Below are positions 46,062-55,905 of a stretch of 64,000 nucleotides of DNA, piece after piece; within the stretch, counting starts at the first letter, position 1, and each line of letters opens with the position of its first letter. The stretch comes from CAVQRC01 sp963715045 (GTDB lineage: Bacteria > Planctomycetota > Planctomycetia > Pirellulales > Lacipirellulaceae), in contig CAVQRC010000001.1 of NCBI GenBank assembly GCA_963715045.1, positions 62,001 through 126,000 on the forward strand. The letters are read 5' to 3'. A program made the translations under genes and the position numbers. The notes beneath the pieces are model-generated. The model was not told where the DNA came from, did no database searches, and saw only the letters and a program-made list of their open reading frames with translations.

Positions 46062-49000
46062 TCAGCGTGCGGGGTGCGCGCATCGCAGTGTGCCACTGTT
46101 CTGCGCGGGTGAGATCTGCGAGACCTGACCGTCAGGCCACAGCACGCGAATCTCGCTTACGGCCTGACCGCGATTGCCGAAGTACAACACGGGTGCGGAC
46201 TGGGATAAGTATCCGCCGCCGGCCTGCATCTGGGCCGATTGGCGATGCCCGTCTGCGAGCGTGACTTCAACCGTGGCTCCGATGCCGGTCGGATTCTGGT
46301 CCGGACCGACCAGGCGGACTCCCAGCAGTCGTGGCGGCTGAGTCGGCTGATGCGTAAACGTCAGCCAGGTGTCGTCATTGCGCCCGACGACGAAATCGGG
46401 AAGTGCGTCGTTGTCGAGGTCGGCGATGGTCAAGCTTTTCGCGTCACCCGGCACCACGAATCCGCTGGCGAGCGAATCAATCGCTTCGAACGTGCCGTCG
46501 CCACGGCCGCGAAGGACCATTCCGAGCCCACCGTCCATCCGCCCGGTCTCTGCCTGGGGGCTATAGAAGTTGTGCACCAGCGCCATGTCGCACACACCGT
46601 CCCCGTCGATTTCGCTGAGCACGATGCCGAACCCGGGCGCGATCTGGGCCAAACGCGGCAGGGGCTTCGCGTCGAACTTGCCGTGCCCGTCGTTGAGAAA
46701 CACCAGCGACGCGAGCGTGTTGCATTCGAAACGCCGCGCTGTCTCGAGGCACTGGGGCGAATAGATCTCGTCGACTTCAGCGAGTGCGAAGTCGCGATAG
46801 GTTGCGAACTTGTCGGCGATGAACGGCATCGCTTCGCTCGAACAACTTCGCCCGCGAATGGGAAAGAGCTGCTCATTCTCGAATTCGGCCTCGACGAGGG
46901 AGTTCTTGCCCGAGCTGTCGAGGTCGCCGTAAAAGAGCAGGGCGGGCTTCTCCGGAGACGCGTGATACTTGGTGTTGAGACCGAAATTCAGGGCCACCAG
47001 GTCGCTGTCTCCGTCGTTATCGAGATCACGGCAGGCGACACTGTTGAACCAACCCTTGATGGAACTCAGCCCGGCCGCTTTTGTATGGTCAACCAGTCGA
47101 CCTTCGCGATTGAGGAACACCGAGACGGGTCCCCACTCCAGGGCCAGTACCAGGTCGGGCCACAGGTCGCCGTCGAGATCGGACCACACCGCGGCGGTCA
47201 CCATGCCAAGTTCGGCGAGTCCCGGGGCGAGTTGCTCGGTGACGTCGATGAATTGGCCATTGTCGTTCCGCAGCAACTGGCTGCGGGCGGGCATCGGGTA
47301 GCTGCCCGGGACCACCCGGCCACCGATAAACAGGTCGAGATCACCGTCGGCGTCGAAGTCGACGGCGGCGGCGGGGCCGCCACTGGCCGCCCTGTTCGGC
47401 AAGCTTTCGGCGGTCCGGAACTGTCCCTGACCGTTATTGAGGTACACGCGGTCCCGCAGCAGCGGATCGCCCGGCTCACACTCGACACTCCCGCTGACAA
47501 CGACCAGATCGATGGCCCGGTCGCCATTGATTTCGACAAACAGCGGCGCCATGTCTTCGGAACTGGCGTGCTGAAAGAACGGCTGCAGCTTGCCGAGATC
47601 GAGGCTCCAGGCAAACTGGCCCTGTCCCTGGTTGAAGTACAACCGGCCTGCCTCGCCGGCGGCTCCGCCCAGGTAGACGTCGTCATCCCCGTCGCCGTCG
47701 ACGTCGGCCCAGGCCGCGCCCGGCCCGAGCTGTGAAAGCTTTGCGGGGAGCAGCGGCTGGCGGGCGTAGTCGTCGTAAGGGCGTTCCCGATGTCGCACAT
47801 TAGCCAGGGCGGGTGACTGTTTGAACCACGGCGTACCCGCCGCGAGAGGCGCCGCGGGCGACGGAGTTGCCGTTGCCGGAACGTCGCGAGGCTCGCGGAT
47901 GCGGTATTCGCGATTTGCGGCAAGATCACGAAACGTCTGCGTTGTTCCGCTGGGCCACGTGACTCGAAGCGAATTCAGGTGGTCGGCAGTTCCCAGACCG
48001 AAATGCAACAATGGTTCGTCGCAGGCAAGAAACCCGCTCGCGGAACGCAACTCCCTAATCTGGCGGCTCCCGTCACAATCGACGTCGATCGTGGCGGCGA
48101 TCCCCGACCGATTGCTGTTCGAACCGATGAGCCGAATCAGCACCCGGTTGCCGCCCGCACTGTCGTTGCGATAGAGGCTCACCGGCTCGTCGAGGTTCAC
48201 GACCACGAGATCCAGATCACCGTCACGGTCGAGGTCGGAATATGCGGCGCCGTAGCTGATTCCGACATGGTCGAGCTGCCAGGAGCGGGACACGTTCTCA
48301 AAGACGAGATCTCCGCGATTGCGGTAGGCGAGATTCTGTTCGCGTCGGGGAGGAACGTCACGATAGAAGTCCCACAGGTGCTTGCCGGCGAGCTGCGAAA
48401 GGTCGGGCTGCGCGTCGGAGTCGTTGCTGTTGCGGGCCGCACCGTTGGTGAAGAAGACATCCTGCCAGCCGTCGCAATCGAGGTCGGCGATCTTCACCGA
48501 CCAGGTCCAGTCGGAATCTGCCAGTCCGGCCAGGTACGCGGCCTCGGTGAATCGTCCGGTGCCCGTATTGAGGTACAGGGCATTCCGCATGTACTGGCGA
48601 GGTTCTGCCGATTCCAGGAACGACTTCTTCCGTCCCATGGCGCCCATCGTCGTCTTCTGCATGAAGTGGGAAGTGGCCGACATGTCGGCGATGAGAAAAT
48701 CGATCCGCCCGTCGTTGTTGAGATCCCCCGCATCCGCTCCCATGGAAAACCAGGTGGTGTGCGGAACGGTTTCGCGAATCCGATTGGTGAACGTGCCGTC
48801 ACCGTTGTTACGCCACAGGTAGTCAGGATCATCGAAGTCGTTCCCGACATACAAATCGGGCCAGCCGTCGGTGTCGTAGTCCCACCATGTCGCGCTCAAT
48901 CCGTCCCCGCCGCCGGCGACGCCCGCCTCGGCCGTGACGTCGGTAAACGTGCCGTCGCCGTTGTTGCGAACCAGACGGTCGGCCGTCGGAATGGGCAGCA

Positions 49001-49925
49001 CTTCCCAGCCGTTACCGTCGTAATGCGGGCGCCAATAGCGGTTGTAGGGCGGCTTCACCTGTGTCTTGCCCGCGACACTGGTCAGAATGGCTTCGCCGGC
49101 GGGGAATCCGTTCGGATCGTGATACCGCGTGGTGATCAAGTAGAAGTCGAGGTCGCCGTCGCGGTCGTAGTCGCAGAACGAAGGCATCAGCGAGGCATCG
49201 ATGAAGTCGACGCCCATGTCGCGACCTCGCTCTTCGAACGTGCCATCGCCCGCGTTCACATAGAGTTGGTTGGGCGCGTCGTAGTGACAGAGGTAAAGGT
49301 CCAGATCGCCGTCGTTATCAATGTCGACCAACGCGCCGCCAGTGCCCCAGTGAGCGTCGCTGGAAATGCCCGCTTCGCGAGTTATGTCGGCGAACACGAA
49401 AGGGGCCCTCTGGCGGTACAGCCGGGTGGGCCCCGAACCGCCAATCAGCAGGATGTCCGGCCACTCGTCGCCGTCGACATCCCCAATCGCGACACCCCCG
49501 ACGCTCGTCCCCGAGTGATACAGAAATCGCATGGGGTGGTCCGGTTCCAGCTGATTGACGAACGCCAGACCGGAAGACGCGGGCGGAATCGGCGTAAAGG
49601 CTCCGCTGTCGGGTGTCGTGGCATGGTCTGCGGAATCGGGTCGTATTGGTGGCCCGGTCAAGCGGCGGGCATCGATGAGCGGAGCGATCGGCTGCCAATC
49701 TTCGCGGGGCCCGAATTGCGGTCGAGTCGTGTCAGCGGTCGGCGGTGGCTGGGATGAGATGTCGTTGTCGTCAACCCGGCTTTCCGTTTGCTGGCACACT
49801 CCGGCAGGGATCCACCCCACGATTCCGGCACAGCAGAGGCCGCCGATCAGCATGCGATGGGGGAGGGAGCGACCGCCTCGGAAGGCGGTTGCCGAGACAA
49901 CGCGGGTACTCTGTGACTGGAACAT
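46062..49925 (-). CDS. CRTAC1-type FG-GAP/VCBS repeat protein with two ASPIC/UnbV domains
   Basis: A 1,287-residue exported protein, ATG 49925, signal region MLIGGLCCAGIVGWIPAGV. Two similar halves: FG-GAP/VCBS beta-propeller repeats rich in calcium-binding DxDxDG loops (IGDVDGDEWPDILLIGG, VDIDNDGDLDLYL, DYDRDGDLDFYLI, LDRDGDLDLVVV and others) ending in an ASPIC/UnbV domain (IRLIGSNSNRSGIAATIDV near 620), then more repeats and a second UnbV domain (VRLVGPDQNPTGIGATVEV near 1200). Probable extracellular or surface adhesion scaffold; family function not established. Long open frames on the opposite strand are GC3 shadows. Confidence 0.93.
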   Translation of the reverse strand: MFQSQSTRVVSATAFRGGRSLPHRMLIGGLCCAGIVGWIPAGVCQQTESRVDDNDISSQPPPTADTTRPQFGPREDWQPIAPLIDARRLTGPPIRPDSADHATTPDSGAFTPIPPASSGLAFVNQLEPDHPMRFLYHSGTSVGGVAIGDVDGDEWPDILLIGGSGPTRLYRQRAPFVFADITREAGISSDAHWGTGGALVDIDNDGDLDLYLCHYDAPNQLYVNAGDGTFEERGRDMGVDFIDASLMPSFCDYDRDGDLDFYLITTRYHDPNGFPAGEAILTSVAGKTQVKPPYNRYWRPHYDGNGWEVLPIPTADRLVRNNGDGTFTDVTAEAGVAGGGDGLSATWWDYDTDGWPDLYVGNDFDDPDYLWRNNGDGTFTNRIRETVPHTTWFSMGADAGDLNNDGRIDFLIADMSATSHFMQKTTMGAMGRKKSFLESAEPRQYMRNALYLNTGTGRFTEAAYLAGLADSDWTWSVKIADLDCDGWQDVFFTNGAARNSNDSDAQPDLSQLAGKHLWDFYRDVPPRREQNLAYRNRGDLVFENVSRSWQLDHVGISYGAAYSDLDRDGDLDLVVVNLDEPVSLYRNDSAGGNRVLIRLIGSNSNRSGIAATIDVDCDGSRQIRELRSASGFLACDEPLLHFGLGTADHLNSLRVTWPSGTTQTFRDLAANREYRIREPRDVPATATPSPAAPLAAGTPWFKQSPALANVRHRERPYDDYARQPLLPAKLSQLGPGAAWADVDGDGDDDVYLGGAAGEAGRLYFNQGQGQFAWSLDLGKLQPFFQHASSEDMAPLFVEINGDRAIDLVVVSGSVECEPGDPLLRDRVYLNNGQGQFRTAESLPNRAASGGPAAAVDFDADGDLDLFIGGRVVPGSYPMPARSQLLRNDNGQFIDVTEQLAPGLAELGMVTAAVWSDLDGDLWPDLVLALEWGPVSVFLNREGRLVDHTKAAGLSSIKGWFNSVACRDLDNDGDSDLVALNFGLNTKYHASPEKPALLFYGDLDSSGKNSLVEAEFENEQLFPIRGRSCSSEAMPFIADKFATYRDFALAEVDEIYSPQCLETARRFECNTLASLVFLNDGHGKFDAKPLPRLAQIAPGFGIVLSEIDGDGVCDMALVHNFYSPQAETGRMDGGLGMVLRGRGDGTFEAIDSLASGFVVPGDAKSLTIADLDNDALPDFVVGRNDDTWLTFTHQPTQPPRLLGVRLVGPDQNPTGIGATVEVTLADGHRQSAQMQAGGGYLSQSAPVLYFGNRGQAVSEIRVLWPDGQVSQISPAQNSGTLRCAHPAR

Positions 49926-50309
49926 GGCAATCAACTTCAGGTGGAGCGACTTCCGCCCCTTGAGATCGGAAGGTCAGCGGACGAAATGATCGATCTTCGA
50001 GCCGGCGGTCGACTTGACGAAGCCACAGGTTCGGGGCGATGGCGGCCGCGTGAAGGTCAGTCTACCACGGAAGTCGCAGAATCTGCGCAGCCCGGCGGGG
50101 TGGCCACCGCCGGCGGCCGGGAGTGGGATGGCGTGAGCCCGGGGGGCTTTGGAGCGGCCCGCAGAAGACCCGCGAACGCCCCCGAACTCGCAGCTCCCTG
50201 AACCGAGGTCGCCCCAGAGAACCAGACGGGTATAATACGCCGCTTCTTCGCTCCCCCCCCGAACATCCATGGCAACCTCGCCACCGTCGTGGCCCCGGAA
50301 GGAAACCAG
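49926..50309. other. Divergent intergenic region with a -10-like box
   Basis: Lies between the CRTAC1 gene (leftward) and glgP (rightward). TATAAT at 50231-50236 stands 73 bp before the glgP ATG; no good -35 is seen at 17 bp, so a promoter is only possible. Confidence 0.4.
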
Positions 50310-52514
50310 ATGAGCCAGACCAGTGCTGTTAAGCCGGCAGAATCTTCACATCGCTCTTTCGCTAACGATATTACCCCTGAAGCGCTTTACGAAAAGTGCG
50401 TGACGCTGGCTCGCAACCTGTGGTGGGCGTGGCACCCCGAAGTCATCAATCTGTTTCGAGATCTCGACCCGGTGCGATGGCGACAGCTCGACCACAACCC
50501 GATGGCCCTGCTTGCCGAGATGACCCCCGAACAACTCGAGCGGCGGGCGGCCGAGATGGTCCTCTACACCCGCATTTATCAGGCCCATCGGCTCCTCAAC
50601 TCGTACATGACGAATAACGAAACGACCTGGGGAGCGCGGCAGGCCGGCGTGCTCGGATCGAAGCCGGTGGCCTATTTTTCGGCGGAGTTCGGGATCCACG
50701 AGTCGGTGCCGATCTACTCCGGCGGGCTGGGCGTGCTTTCGGGAGATCACATCAAGAGTGCCTCTGGACTGGGGGTGCCCCTGGTTGCGGTCGGTTTGTT
50801 CTACAAACAGGGCTATTTTCGGCAACGCCTCGACGAGGAAGGTTATCAGCGGGAGGAGTACCAGGAGACCAAAGTCGAGACGTTACCGATGGTGCCGGCG
50901 AAGGATGCCGAGGGCAAGGATCTGGTGATCGACATTTCGACGCGGACGGGGAAACTCCACGCGCAGGTATGGCTGATGAAAGTCGGGCGAATCAAGCTCT
51001 ATCTGCTCGATTGCGACGTGGAAGGCAATACTCCTCAGGATCGGGAGCTGACGAGCCGCCTGTACGGGGGCGACCAGCGCACGCGGATCCGTCAGGAGCT
51101 GGTGCTGGGGGTCGGGGGTGTCAAAGCGCTGCGGGCGCTGGGCATCGTGCCGGGGGTGTACCACCTGAACGAAGGTCATAGCGCGTTCGCTCCGTTGGAG
51201 GTCATTCGCGAGCGGATGCATGAAGATGGGATGTCGTTCGATGACGCCCTGCGGGAGGTTGCCCACCACACCGTGTTCACGACGCATACGCCGGTACCGG
51301 CGGGACATGATCGCTTCGACGCCGGAGCGATCGAGGAGCACCTGGGTCCGCTCCGCGACGCGCTGGGGATTTCGGCAGAGCAACTGATGGGCCTTGGTCG
51401 GGTGGAGCCGCAGAACGAGTCGGAGCCGTTTTGCATGACAGTGGTCGGACTGAAGCTGTCGCGGCGGGCCAATGCGGTCAGTTCTTTGCATGGGCACGTA
51501 TCACGGCGGATGTGGTCGAACCTCTGGCCCTGGCGGGTCGAGGAAGAAGTACCCATCGGCCACATCACCAACGGGGTGCATATTCCGAGCTGGCTCGCGT
51601 ATCAGATGCAGCAGCTTTATGACCGGAATTTCGAGGCCGACTGGCAGTCGCGAATGGGCGATCCGAAAACCTGGGAGCCGATCTTCGAAGTCGATCCGGG
51701 TGAGTTGTGGGAAACCCATCAGGCACTCAAGAACCTGCTGTTCGAGTTCGTTCGCCGTCGTTTGAGCCGCCAGAGCCGGCGTCGCGGCGAAGATGAGGAA
51801 ATCGTGGAGACGGCCCGCCGCTCGCTCGACCCGCGGGCGTTGACGATAGGATTCGCCCGGCGTTTTGCGACCTACAAACGCGCCGATCTGTTTTTGAGCG
51901 ACCTGGATGTGATTGCCGAACTGGTCAACTCGGAAAAGCGCCCCGTGCAGTTCATCTTTGCAGGTAAGGCGCATCCGGCCGATGAGCCGGGCAAGCAACT
52001 CGTCAAGCGGATCGCCAATCTGCGACATGACCCGCGGTTCGCGGGAAATGTCGTGTTCATCGAAGACTATGACATCAATGTCACCCGGCATCTTGTCCGG
52101 GGAGTTGATGTGTGGCTCAACAATCCTCGTCGCCCCCTCGAGGCGTCTGGAACCAGCGGTCAGAAAGTGGCCATCAACGGTGGTTTGAATTGTTCGATTC
52201 TGGATGGCTGGTGGGCCGAAGCATTCAACGGCCGCAATGGATTCGGGATCGGTCTGGGGCGGCATCACGAAAATGAGGAGATCAACGACGCCCGTGATGC
52301 TGCGAACCTGCTACGGGTACTCCGCGATGAAGTCATCCCGTTGTATTACGACCGCGACGATGATGGGTTGCCTCAGGAGTGGATCGAGAGAATGAAGAAT
52401 TCGATCGCGACACTCGCCGCGCGGTTCAGTGCCCACCGAATGGTGATGGACTACGTGACCCAGGCTTATATGGTTGCCGCCGGCGGATTGAGTTCGGAGA
52501 TGAGTGTTCGATAG
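50310..52514 (+). CDS. glgP: Alpha-glucan phosphorylase (GT35, DUF3417 N-terminal)
   Basis: Releases glucose-1-phosphate from glycogen or maltodextrin with PLP. 734 residues; ATG 50310 is preceded by AAGGAAA. The DUF3417 N-terminal domain (ALYEKCVTLARNLWWAWHPE) marks the short Thermotoga/actinobacterial-type phosphorylases. Active-site pieces: YFSAEFGIHESVPIYSGGLG, VYHLNEGHSAFAPLE, TTHTPVPAGHDRF, IGFARRFATYKRADL, and the PLP-lysine motif EASGTSGQKVAINGGLN (usual M replaced by Q before K), then DGWWAEA. Monocistronic. Confidence 0.95.
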   Translation: MSQTSAVKPAESSHRSFANDITPEALYEKCVTLARNLWWAWHPEVINLFRDLDPVRWRQLDHNPMALLAEMTPEQLERRAAEMVLYTRIYQAHRLLNSYMTNNETTWGARQAGVLGSKPVAYFSAEFGIHESVPIYSGGLGVLSGDHIKSASGLGVPLVAVGLFYKQGYFRQRLDEEGYQREEYQETKVETLPMVPAKDAEGKDLVIDISTRTGKLHAQVWLMKVGRIKLYLLDCDVEGNTPQDRELTSRLYGGDQRTRIRQELVLGVGGVKALRALGIVPGVYHLNEGHSAFAPLEVIRERMHEDGMSFDDALREVAHHTVFTTHTPVPAGHDRFDAGAIEEHLGPLRDALGISAEQLMGLGRVEPQNESEPFCMTVVGLKLSRRANAVSSLHGHVSRRMWSNLWPWRVEEEVPIGHITNGVHIPSWLAYQMQQLYDRNFEADWQSRMGDPKTWEPIFEVDPGELWETHQALKNLLFEFVRRRLSRQSRRRGEDEEIVETARRSLDPRALTIGFARRFATYKRADLFLSDLDVIAELVNSEKRPVQFIFAGKAHPADEPGKQLVKRIANLRHDPRFAGNVVFIEDYDINVTRHLVRGVDVWLNNPRRPLEASGTSGQKVAINGGLNCSILDGWWAEAFNGRNGFGIGLGRHHENEEINDARDAANLLRVLRDEVIPLYYDRDDDGLPQEWIERMKNSIATLAARFSAHRMVMDYVTQAYMVAAGGLSSEMSVR

Positions 52515-52955
52515 CAGTCGGCGGCCGGGTGAAAACTCTCGAGCAAAAGTCAGTCCCGTGCCGGTTCGAATTTCTGCCTTCTAAAACCGGTGAAACTCGA
52601 GGTTGGCGAAAGCTTCCGCTACGCGATTGCCAGCACTTGCGTTACCGCTGGGTGCGGTTTGCCGCTTCGTCCATGGAATCGATTGACAGCTGCAAATTGA
52701 TCGGGATAGACTGCGCTCAGATGCAATCAAACGTGCCCGTTGGATAGCTTCGTTCTCTCATTGCGGCACTTGTTGCAACCGAGCGATTGTTGCCAGGACA
52801 TTCGCGAGAAGGCCGATTCAACCTCGCCCTTTCAACTCGGCAGCGCGAGACATTTGGCGAAGTTTTGATGGTTGCCAGTTTGTGGACCGCGGCGGTGGGG
52901 TACGGTGGACCGCCGCTCGAGGTCGCGAGAGCAGTTTCTCTTTGGAAGGAATCAC
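52515..52955. other. Intergenic, nothing recognised
   Basis: About 440 bp between glgP and the BON-domain gene. No gene, RNA or repeat seen. Confidence 0.4.
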
Positions 52956-53321
52956 ATGAATCGTAACGACTCACCCGCAGGCGGCTCTTCAGCCGCGGCA
53001 CCCGCCATGTTGCAGGGTAACCCGGCAGTCCCCATCGCTGCCCCGAATCAAACGCACTCGGCCGCCGCTTCAAGGCATTTCGAAGAGACGATCCGGGGAG
53101 CCACGTCGCCTACGCTGTCGCAGCGTATCCAACGTCGAATTAAATCTCGGACTGGTGAGCGGATTCGTGACCTGGCGGTCAAAGTAAGCGGCGAGCAGAT
53201 TGAGTTGCATGGCCGTTGCGCGACGTTTTACACGAAGCAACTCGCCCAGCATGCCGCGATGGGCGTGCTGGAGCATGAGATCCTCGTCAATCTGATCACG
53301 GTAGGCCCGCTTCGCCCGTAG
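52956..53321 (+). CDS. BON-domain protein
   Basis: A 121-residue protein; ATG 52956 follows GGAAGGA. A low-complexity Ala/Ser/Pro N-terminus without signal peptide precedes one BON domain (about 70-117: RIRDLAVKVSGEQIELHGRC, TKQLAQHAAMGVLEHEILVN). BON domains bind phospholipid or stabilise membranes; single-domain cytosolic forms are common and uncharacterised in planctomycetes. Confidence 0.8.
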   Translation: MNRNDSPAGGSSAAAPAMLQGNPAVPIAAPNQTHSAAASRHFEETIRGATSPTLSQRIQRRIKSRTGERIRDLAVKVSGEQIELHGRCATFYTKQLAQHAAMGVLEHEILVNLITVGPLRP

Positions 53322-53417
53322 CGGTTCGCCAATTCTCTGCAATGCTTCAGGCCTCCAGCCGTCTGCTGGAAGGAATACCGCTGGCGATTGCCGCACCGCT
53401 GGGCGGAGAACTGGCCT

Positions 53418-54659
53418 TCAACAGATCGCGTCGAGCAGCATTTTCGACTCGCTGAGATCGAACTGCGTTTCGCCCGGCTGCATTCCCGCAATTGGGTCCT
53501 CTGACAGTGCGAGATGGGCACGCCGCCGTTGTTTCTCGCCGCGGCGATCGATCGCCTTTCCGCCGAGATCGAGCCAGATGTTGCAGTCCGCATGGCCCGA
53601 GAAGCGGCCCCCGCTGCGAGCGAACAGCAGTTCGATTTCAGGCCCCGTCGACTGCCGCGTGCCGAGCTGAGGAGTCGCCAGGACGTGCGGCAGGAATTTT
53701 GCCAGCCAACCGACTGCCTCGCCGTCGGGAGGCCGGCCCACGACAGTGGTCGCGATATCGGCCAGCCTGCGTTTGACGAGTCCCCGGCGGCACCGCACGA
53801 GCCGTCCGGGACGGTCGATGTAGCTGCCATTGGGACGGTCGCGATACCGCAGCGAAACGGCCGGGTCCGGCGGGTGCCAGAGATGATAAGTCAATGTGCG
53901 ATGAAGGACTGAACCGACACGCATCCCTACCGCTGCCAACCGGCGGCGGAGATCATCGTCTTCAGCGCCCCAACCGACGAAGTTTTCGTCATAACCGTTG
54001 ACGCGTTCATAGTCGTCGCGGGCGATGGCGATGTTCCCACCGGCCAGCTTGGGTCGTGAGGGGTGACGCACGAGGCGATACAAGACCGCTTTACGATGGC
54101 GGCGGCGAAGCTTCTTGAATTCGGTCGGGGGGACCAGGTCGACGTAGGACGATTCGCGAATCATCCGCTCGTCGATTCGCTCCGAAAGCTCTGACGAGAG
54201 GCGGCAGCAGTACCCTCCCAGCACCCATCCAGGCTGGCGGAGATCCAGGTGGGCGCGAAGATGATCGGGTGGGACGACGCAATCGCCATCGAGGAACAGC
54301 AAGTAATCGGCACTGCTTTCCGCGACTCCTTCGTTGCGGCAGCGGGCGAGTTGAAATCCTGCGTGCGGATGAGTCACCCACTTCACCCGAAAGGGCACTT
54401 CAGCAGCGAAGCGATCGACGACCTCGCGGCACGGTTGGGACGATCCGTCGTCGGTGACGACGACTTCGAAGTGATCCTGCACGCCTCGCTGCGTTGCCAG
54501 GGATACGAGTACGCGTCGCAGATGTTTCGGCTTGTTGTAGGAAGACACGAGGACGGCGATTTCCACGGTCGACCGTTTCCGACGCGGCTTTCTCGTGGAC
54601 CGGCCTGACTTGGCGTCGTTCCGATCACCAACCGACTTGAGTGCGGACCGTTCCATCAT
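53418..54659 (-). CDS. Family 2 glycosyltransferase (GT2 with GT7-type C-lobe)
   Basis: A 413-residue GT-A enzyme; ATG 54659 (a second Met follows at once). After a basic N-terminus: EIAVLVSSYNKPKHLRRVLV, VVVTDDGSSQPCREVV (nucleotide-sugar Asp), LLFLDGDCVVPPDHLRAHL (DxD metal site) and the galactosyltransferase-like motif GWGAEDDDLRRRLAAVG with catalytic acidic residues. The C-terminal 120 residues are variable. Likely transfers a sugar in surface polysaccharide or LPS synthesis. Followed on the same strand (upstream) by another GT2 and lpxK. Confidence 0.88.
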   Translation of the reverse strand: MMERSALKSVGDRNDAKSGRSTRKPRRKRSTVEIAVLVSSYNKPKHLRRVLVSLATQRGVQDHFEVVVTDDGSSQPCREVVDRFAAEVPFRVKWVTHPHAGFQLARCRNEGVAESSADYLLFLDGDCVVPPDHLRAHLDLRQPGWVLGGYCCRLSSELSERIDERMIRESSYVDLVPPTEFKKLRRRHRKAVLYRLVRHPSRPKLAGGNIAIARDDYERVNGYDENFVGWGAEDDDLRRRLAAVGMRVGSVLHRTLTYHLWHPPDPAVSLRYRDRPNGSYIDRPGRLVRCRRGLVKRRLADIATTVVGRPPDGEAVGWLAKFLPHVLATPQLGTRQSTGPEIELLFARSGGRFSGHADCNIWLDLGGKAIDRRGEKQRRRAHLALSEDPIAGMQPGETQFDLSESKMLLDAIC

Positions 54660-54838
54660 CGTTTCCTGGTGGATCGTGGCGTTGGAAAGACCCGGACTAG
54701 TTCACTGTCGATCTTCGAATCTAGGGTTCGCTCGCGCGACGAGCCTGCGTCCTCCCGTTCAACCGCAGCTCCGAGTCCAGATCTCGGAGCCCAGATCCCG
54801 ACCCCTGATGCACCCTCATTCTTGATCTCAACAGAGCA

Positions 54839-55678
54839 CTAGGCGGCCGTTGCGGTCCGGTAGTCACGGACATCCGTCGTCCGATTGTCGTCGGCTTTTT
54901 CGCCGCTGCGTGCCGTGAGCGTGCGGCTGTGCGAATGTTCCCATAACTTGCTGTATTTCAGAAACGTGTAGTATGCGGTCATCATGCAGATCATCAGTCC
55001 CGGCACGCCGTCGAGGAATCCGCGTCGCAGCAGGTAGAACTGCAGGAAGCGGGAGATCGGACGCAGGGTGACGCTGAGGATCGATGCGGTCCGCCCGGCT
55101 TCGTGCATATCGAGTGCGGACCACGTCGAATAGCGATTGAGAGTCTGTGCGAAGCGGTTGAGGCACTGGCAGGTGTAGTGGTCGAGTCGTCCCTGCAGCA
55201 GTCCCACCGGGCCATCGCCTACGCTGATATCGGAGTGCACGCGACGCTTCGCATACCGCCCGACGGCTTTGCGAAACAACCGGGTCTTGACCACGGTTTG
55301 ATGCCCCGAGTACCGGATGCGATGACCAAGAAAGTAGACCGTCGAGCGGACACCGTACGCATCGACATCGGGGTCTTCTTTCAGAATCGTATTGATCTCG
55401 CGAACGAGTTCCGGATCAGGACGCTCATCCGCATCGACGATCATGATCCAGTCATGGCTGGCGTGGGGAATGGCCCAGTTCTTAAAGTCTGCCGAGTTGA
55501 CGTACTCGCGCTCAATGATTCGGCAATCGCCCGCCTGCCGCACAATTTCGAGAGTCCCATCGCTGGATCCGGAATCCGCGACGATGATCTCGTCTGCGAT
55601 CGGCCGCACCGATGCGATGCAATCGCCGATGTTATGCGCTTCGTCCTTGCATGGAATGATGACGGTGAGTTGTGGCAT
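54839..55678 (-). CDS. Family 2 glycosyltransferase (WaaE/KdtX-like)
   Basis: A 279-residue GT2: TVIIPCKDEAHNIGDCIASV, EIIVADSGSSDGTLEIV, KNWAIPHASHDWIMIVDADE (DxD), VDAYGVRSTVYFLGHRIRYS, RRVHSDISV and a hydrophobic C-terminal pair (SRFLQFYLLRRGFLDGVPGL) that anchors it at the membrane. It resembles WaaE-type beta-glucosyltransferases of the LPS inner core. The lpxK gene lies 230 bp upstream on the same strand, so lipid A or LPS core work is likely; a solo heptamer array separates the two. Confidence 0.88.
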   Translation of the reverse strand: MPQLTVIIPCKDEAHNIGDCIASVRPIADEIIVADSGSSDGTLEIVRQAGDCRIIEREYVNSADFKNWAIPHASHDWIMIVDADERPDPELVREINTILKEDPDVDAYGVRSTVYFLGHRIRYSGHQTVVKTRLFRKAVGRYAKRRVHSDISVGDGPVGLLQGRLDHYTCQCLNRFAQTLNRYSTWSALDMHEAGRTASILSVTLRPISRFLQFYLLRRGFLDGVPGLMICMMTAYYTFLKYSKLWEHSHSRTLTARSGEKADDNRTTDVRDYRTATAA

Positions 55679-55754
55679 CGTAGCCGTCTCCCGGGAGTTT
55701 TGGGCGGCTTAGGGTAGCGGTGCCGGCGGGTGGTGCCAAGAGCGATTTTCGCGG

Positions 55755-55838
55755 TGGTGGAGGGAGGTGGAGGGAGGCTGGAGGCTGGAGGCTGGAGGCT
55801 GGAGGCTGGAGGCTGGAGGTGGGAGGTAGGAGGCTGGG
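55755..55838 (+). repeat. Solo heptamer array (GGAGGCT family)
   Basis: About 11 tandem units of the same AGGCTGG/GGAGGCT heptamer that flanks the four-helix-bundle genes 50 kb away, but with no opposite arm and no gene inside. It sits between lpxK and the WaaE-like gene. Confidence 0.85.
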
Positions 55839-55905
55839 GCGGCTCGTCGGGTCACTTTCCGTTGGAAATTTCCCCATGACGCATTCCTGACATCGACGCA
55901 CGCGG

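Noticed and set aside
46239..49757. Two long plus-strand frames of about 500 and 590 codons
   Set aside because: Antisense to the FG-GAP protein; repetitive acidic loops on one strand give open frames on the other.
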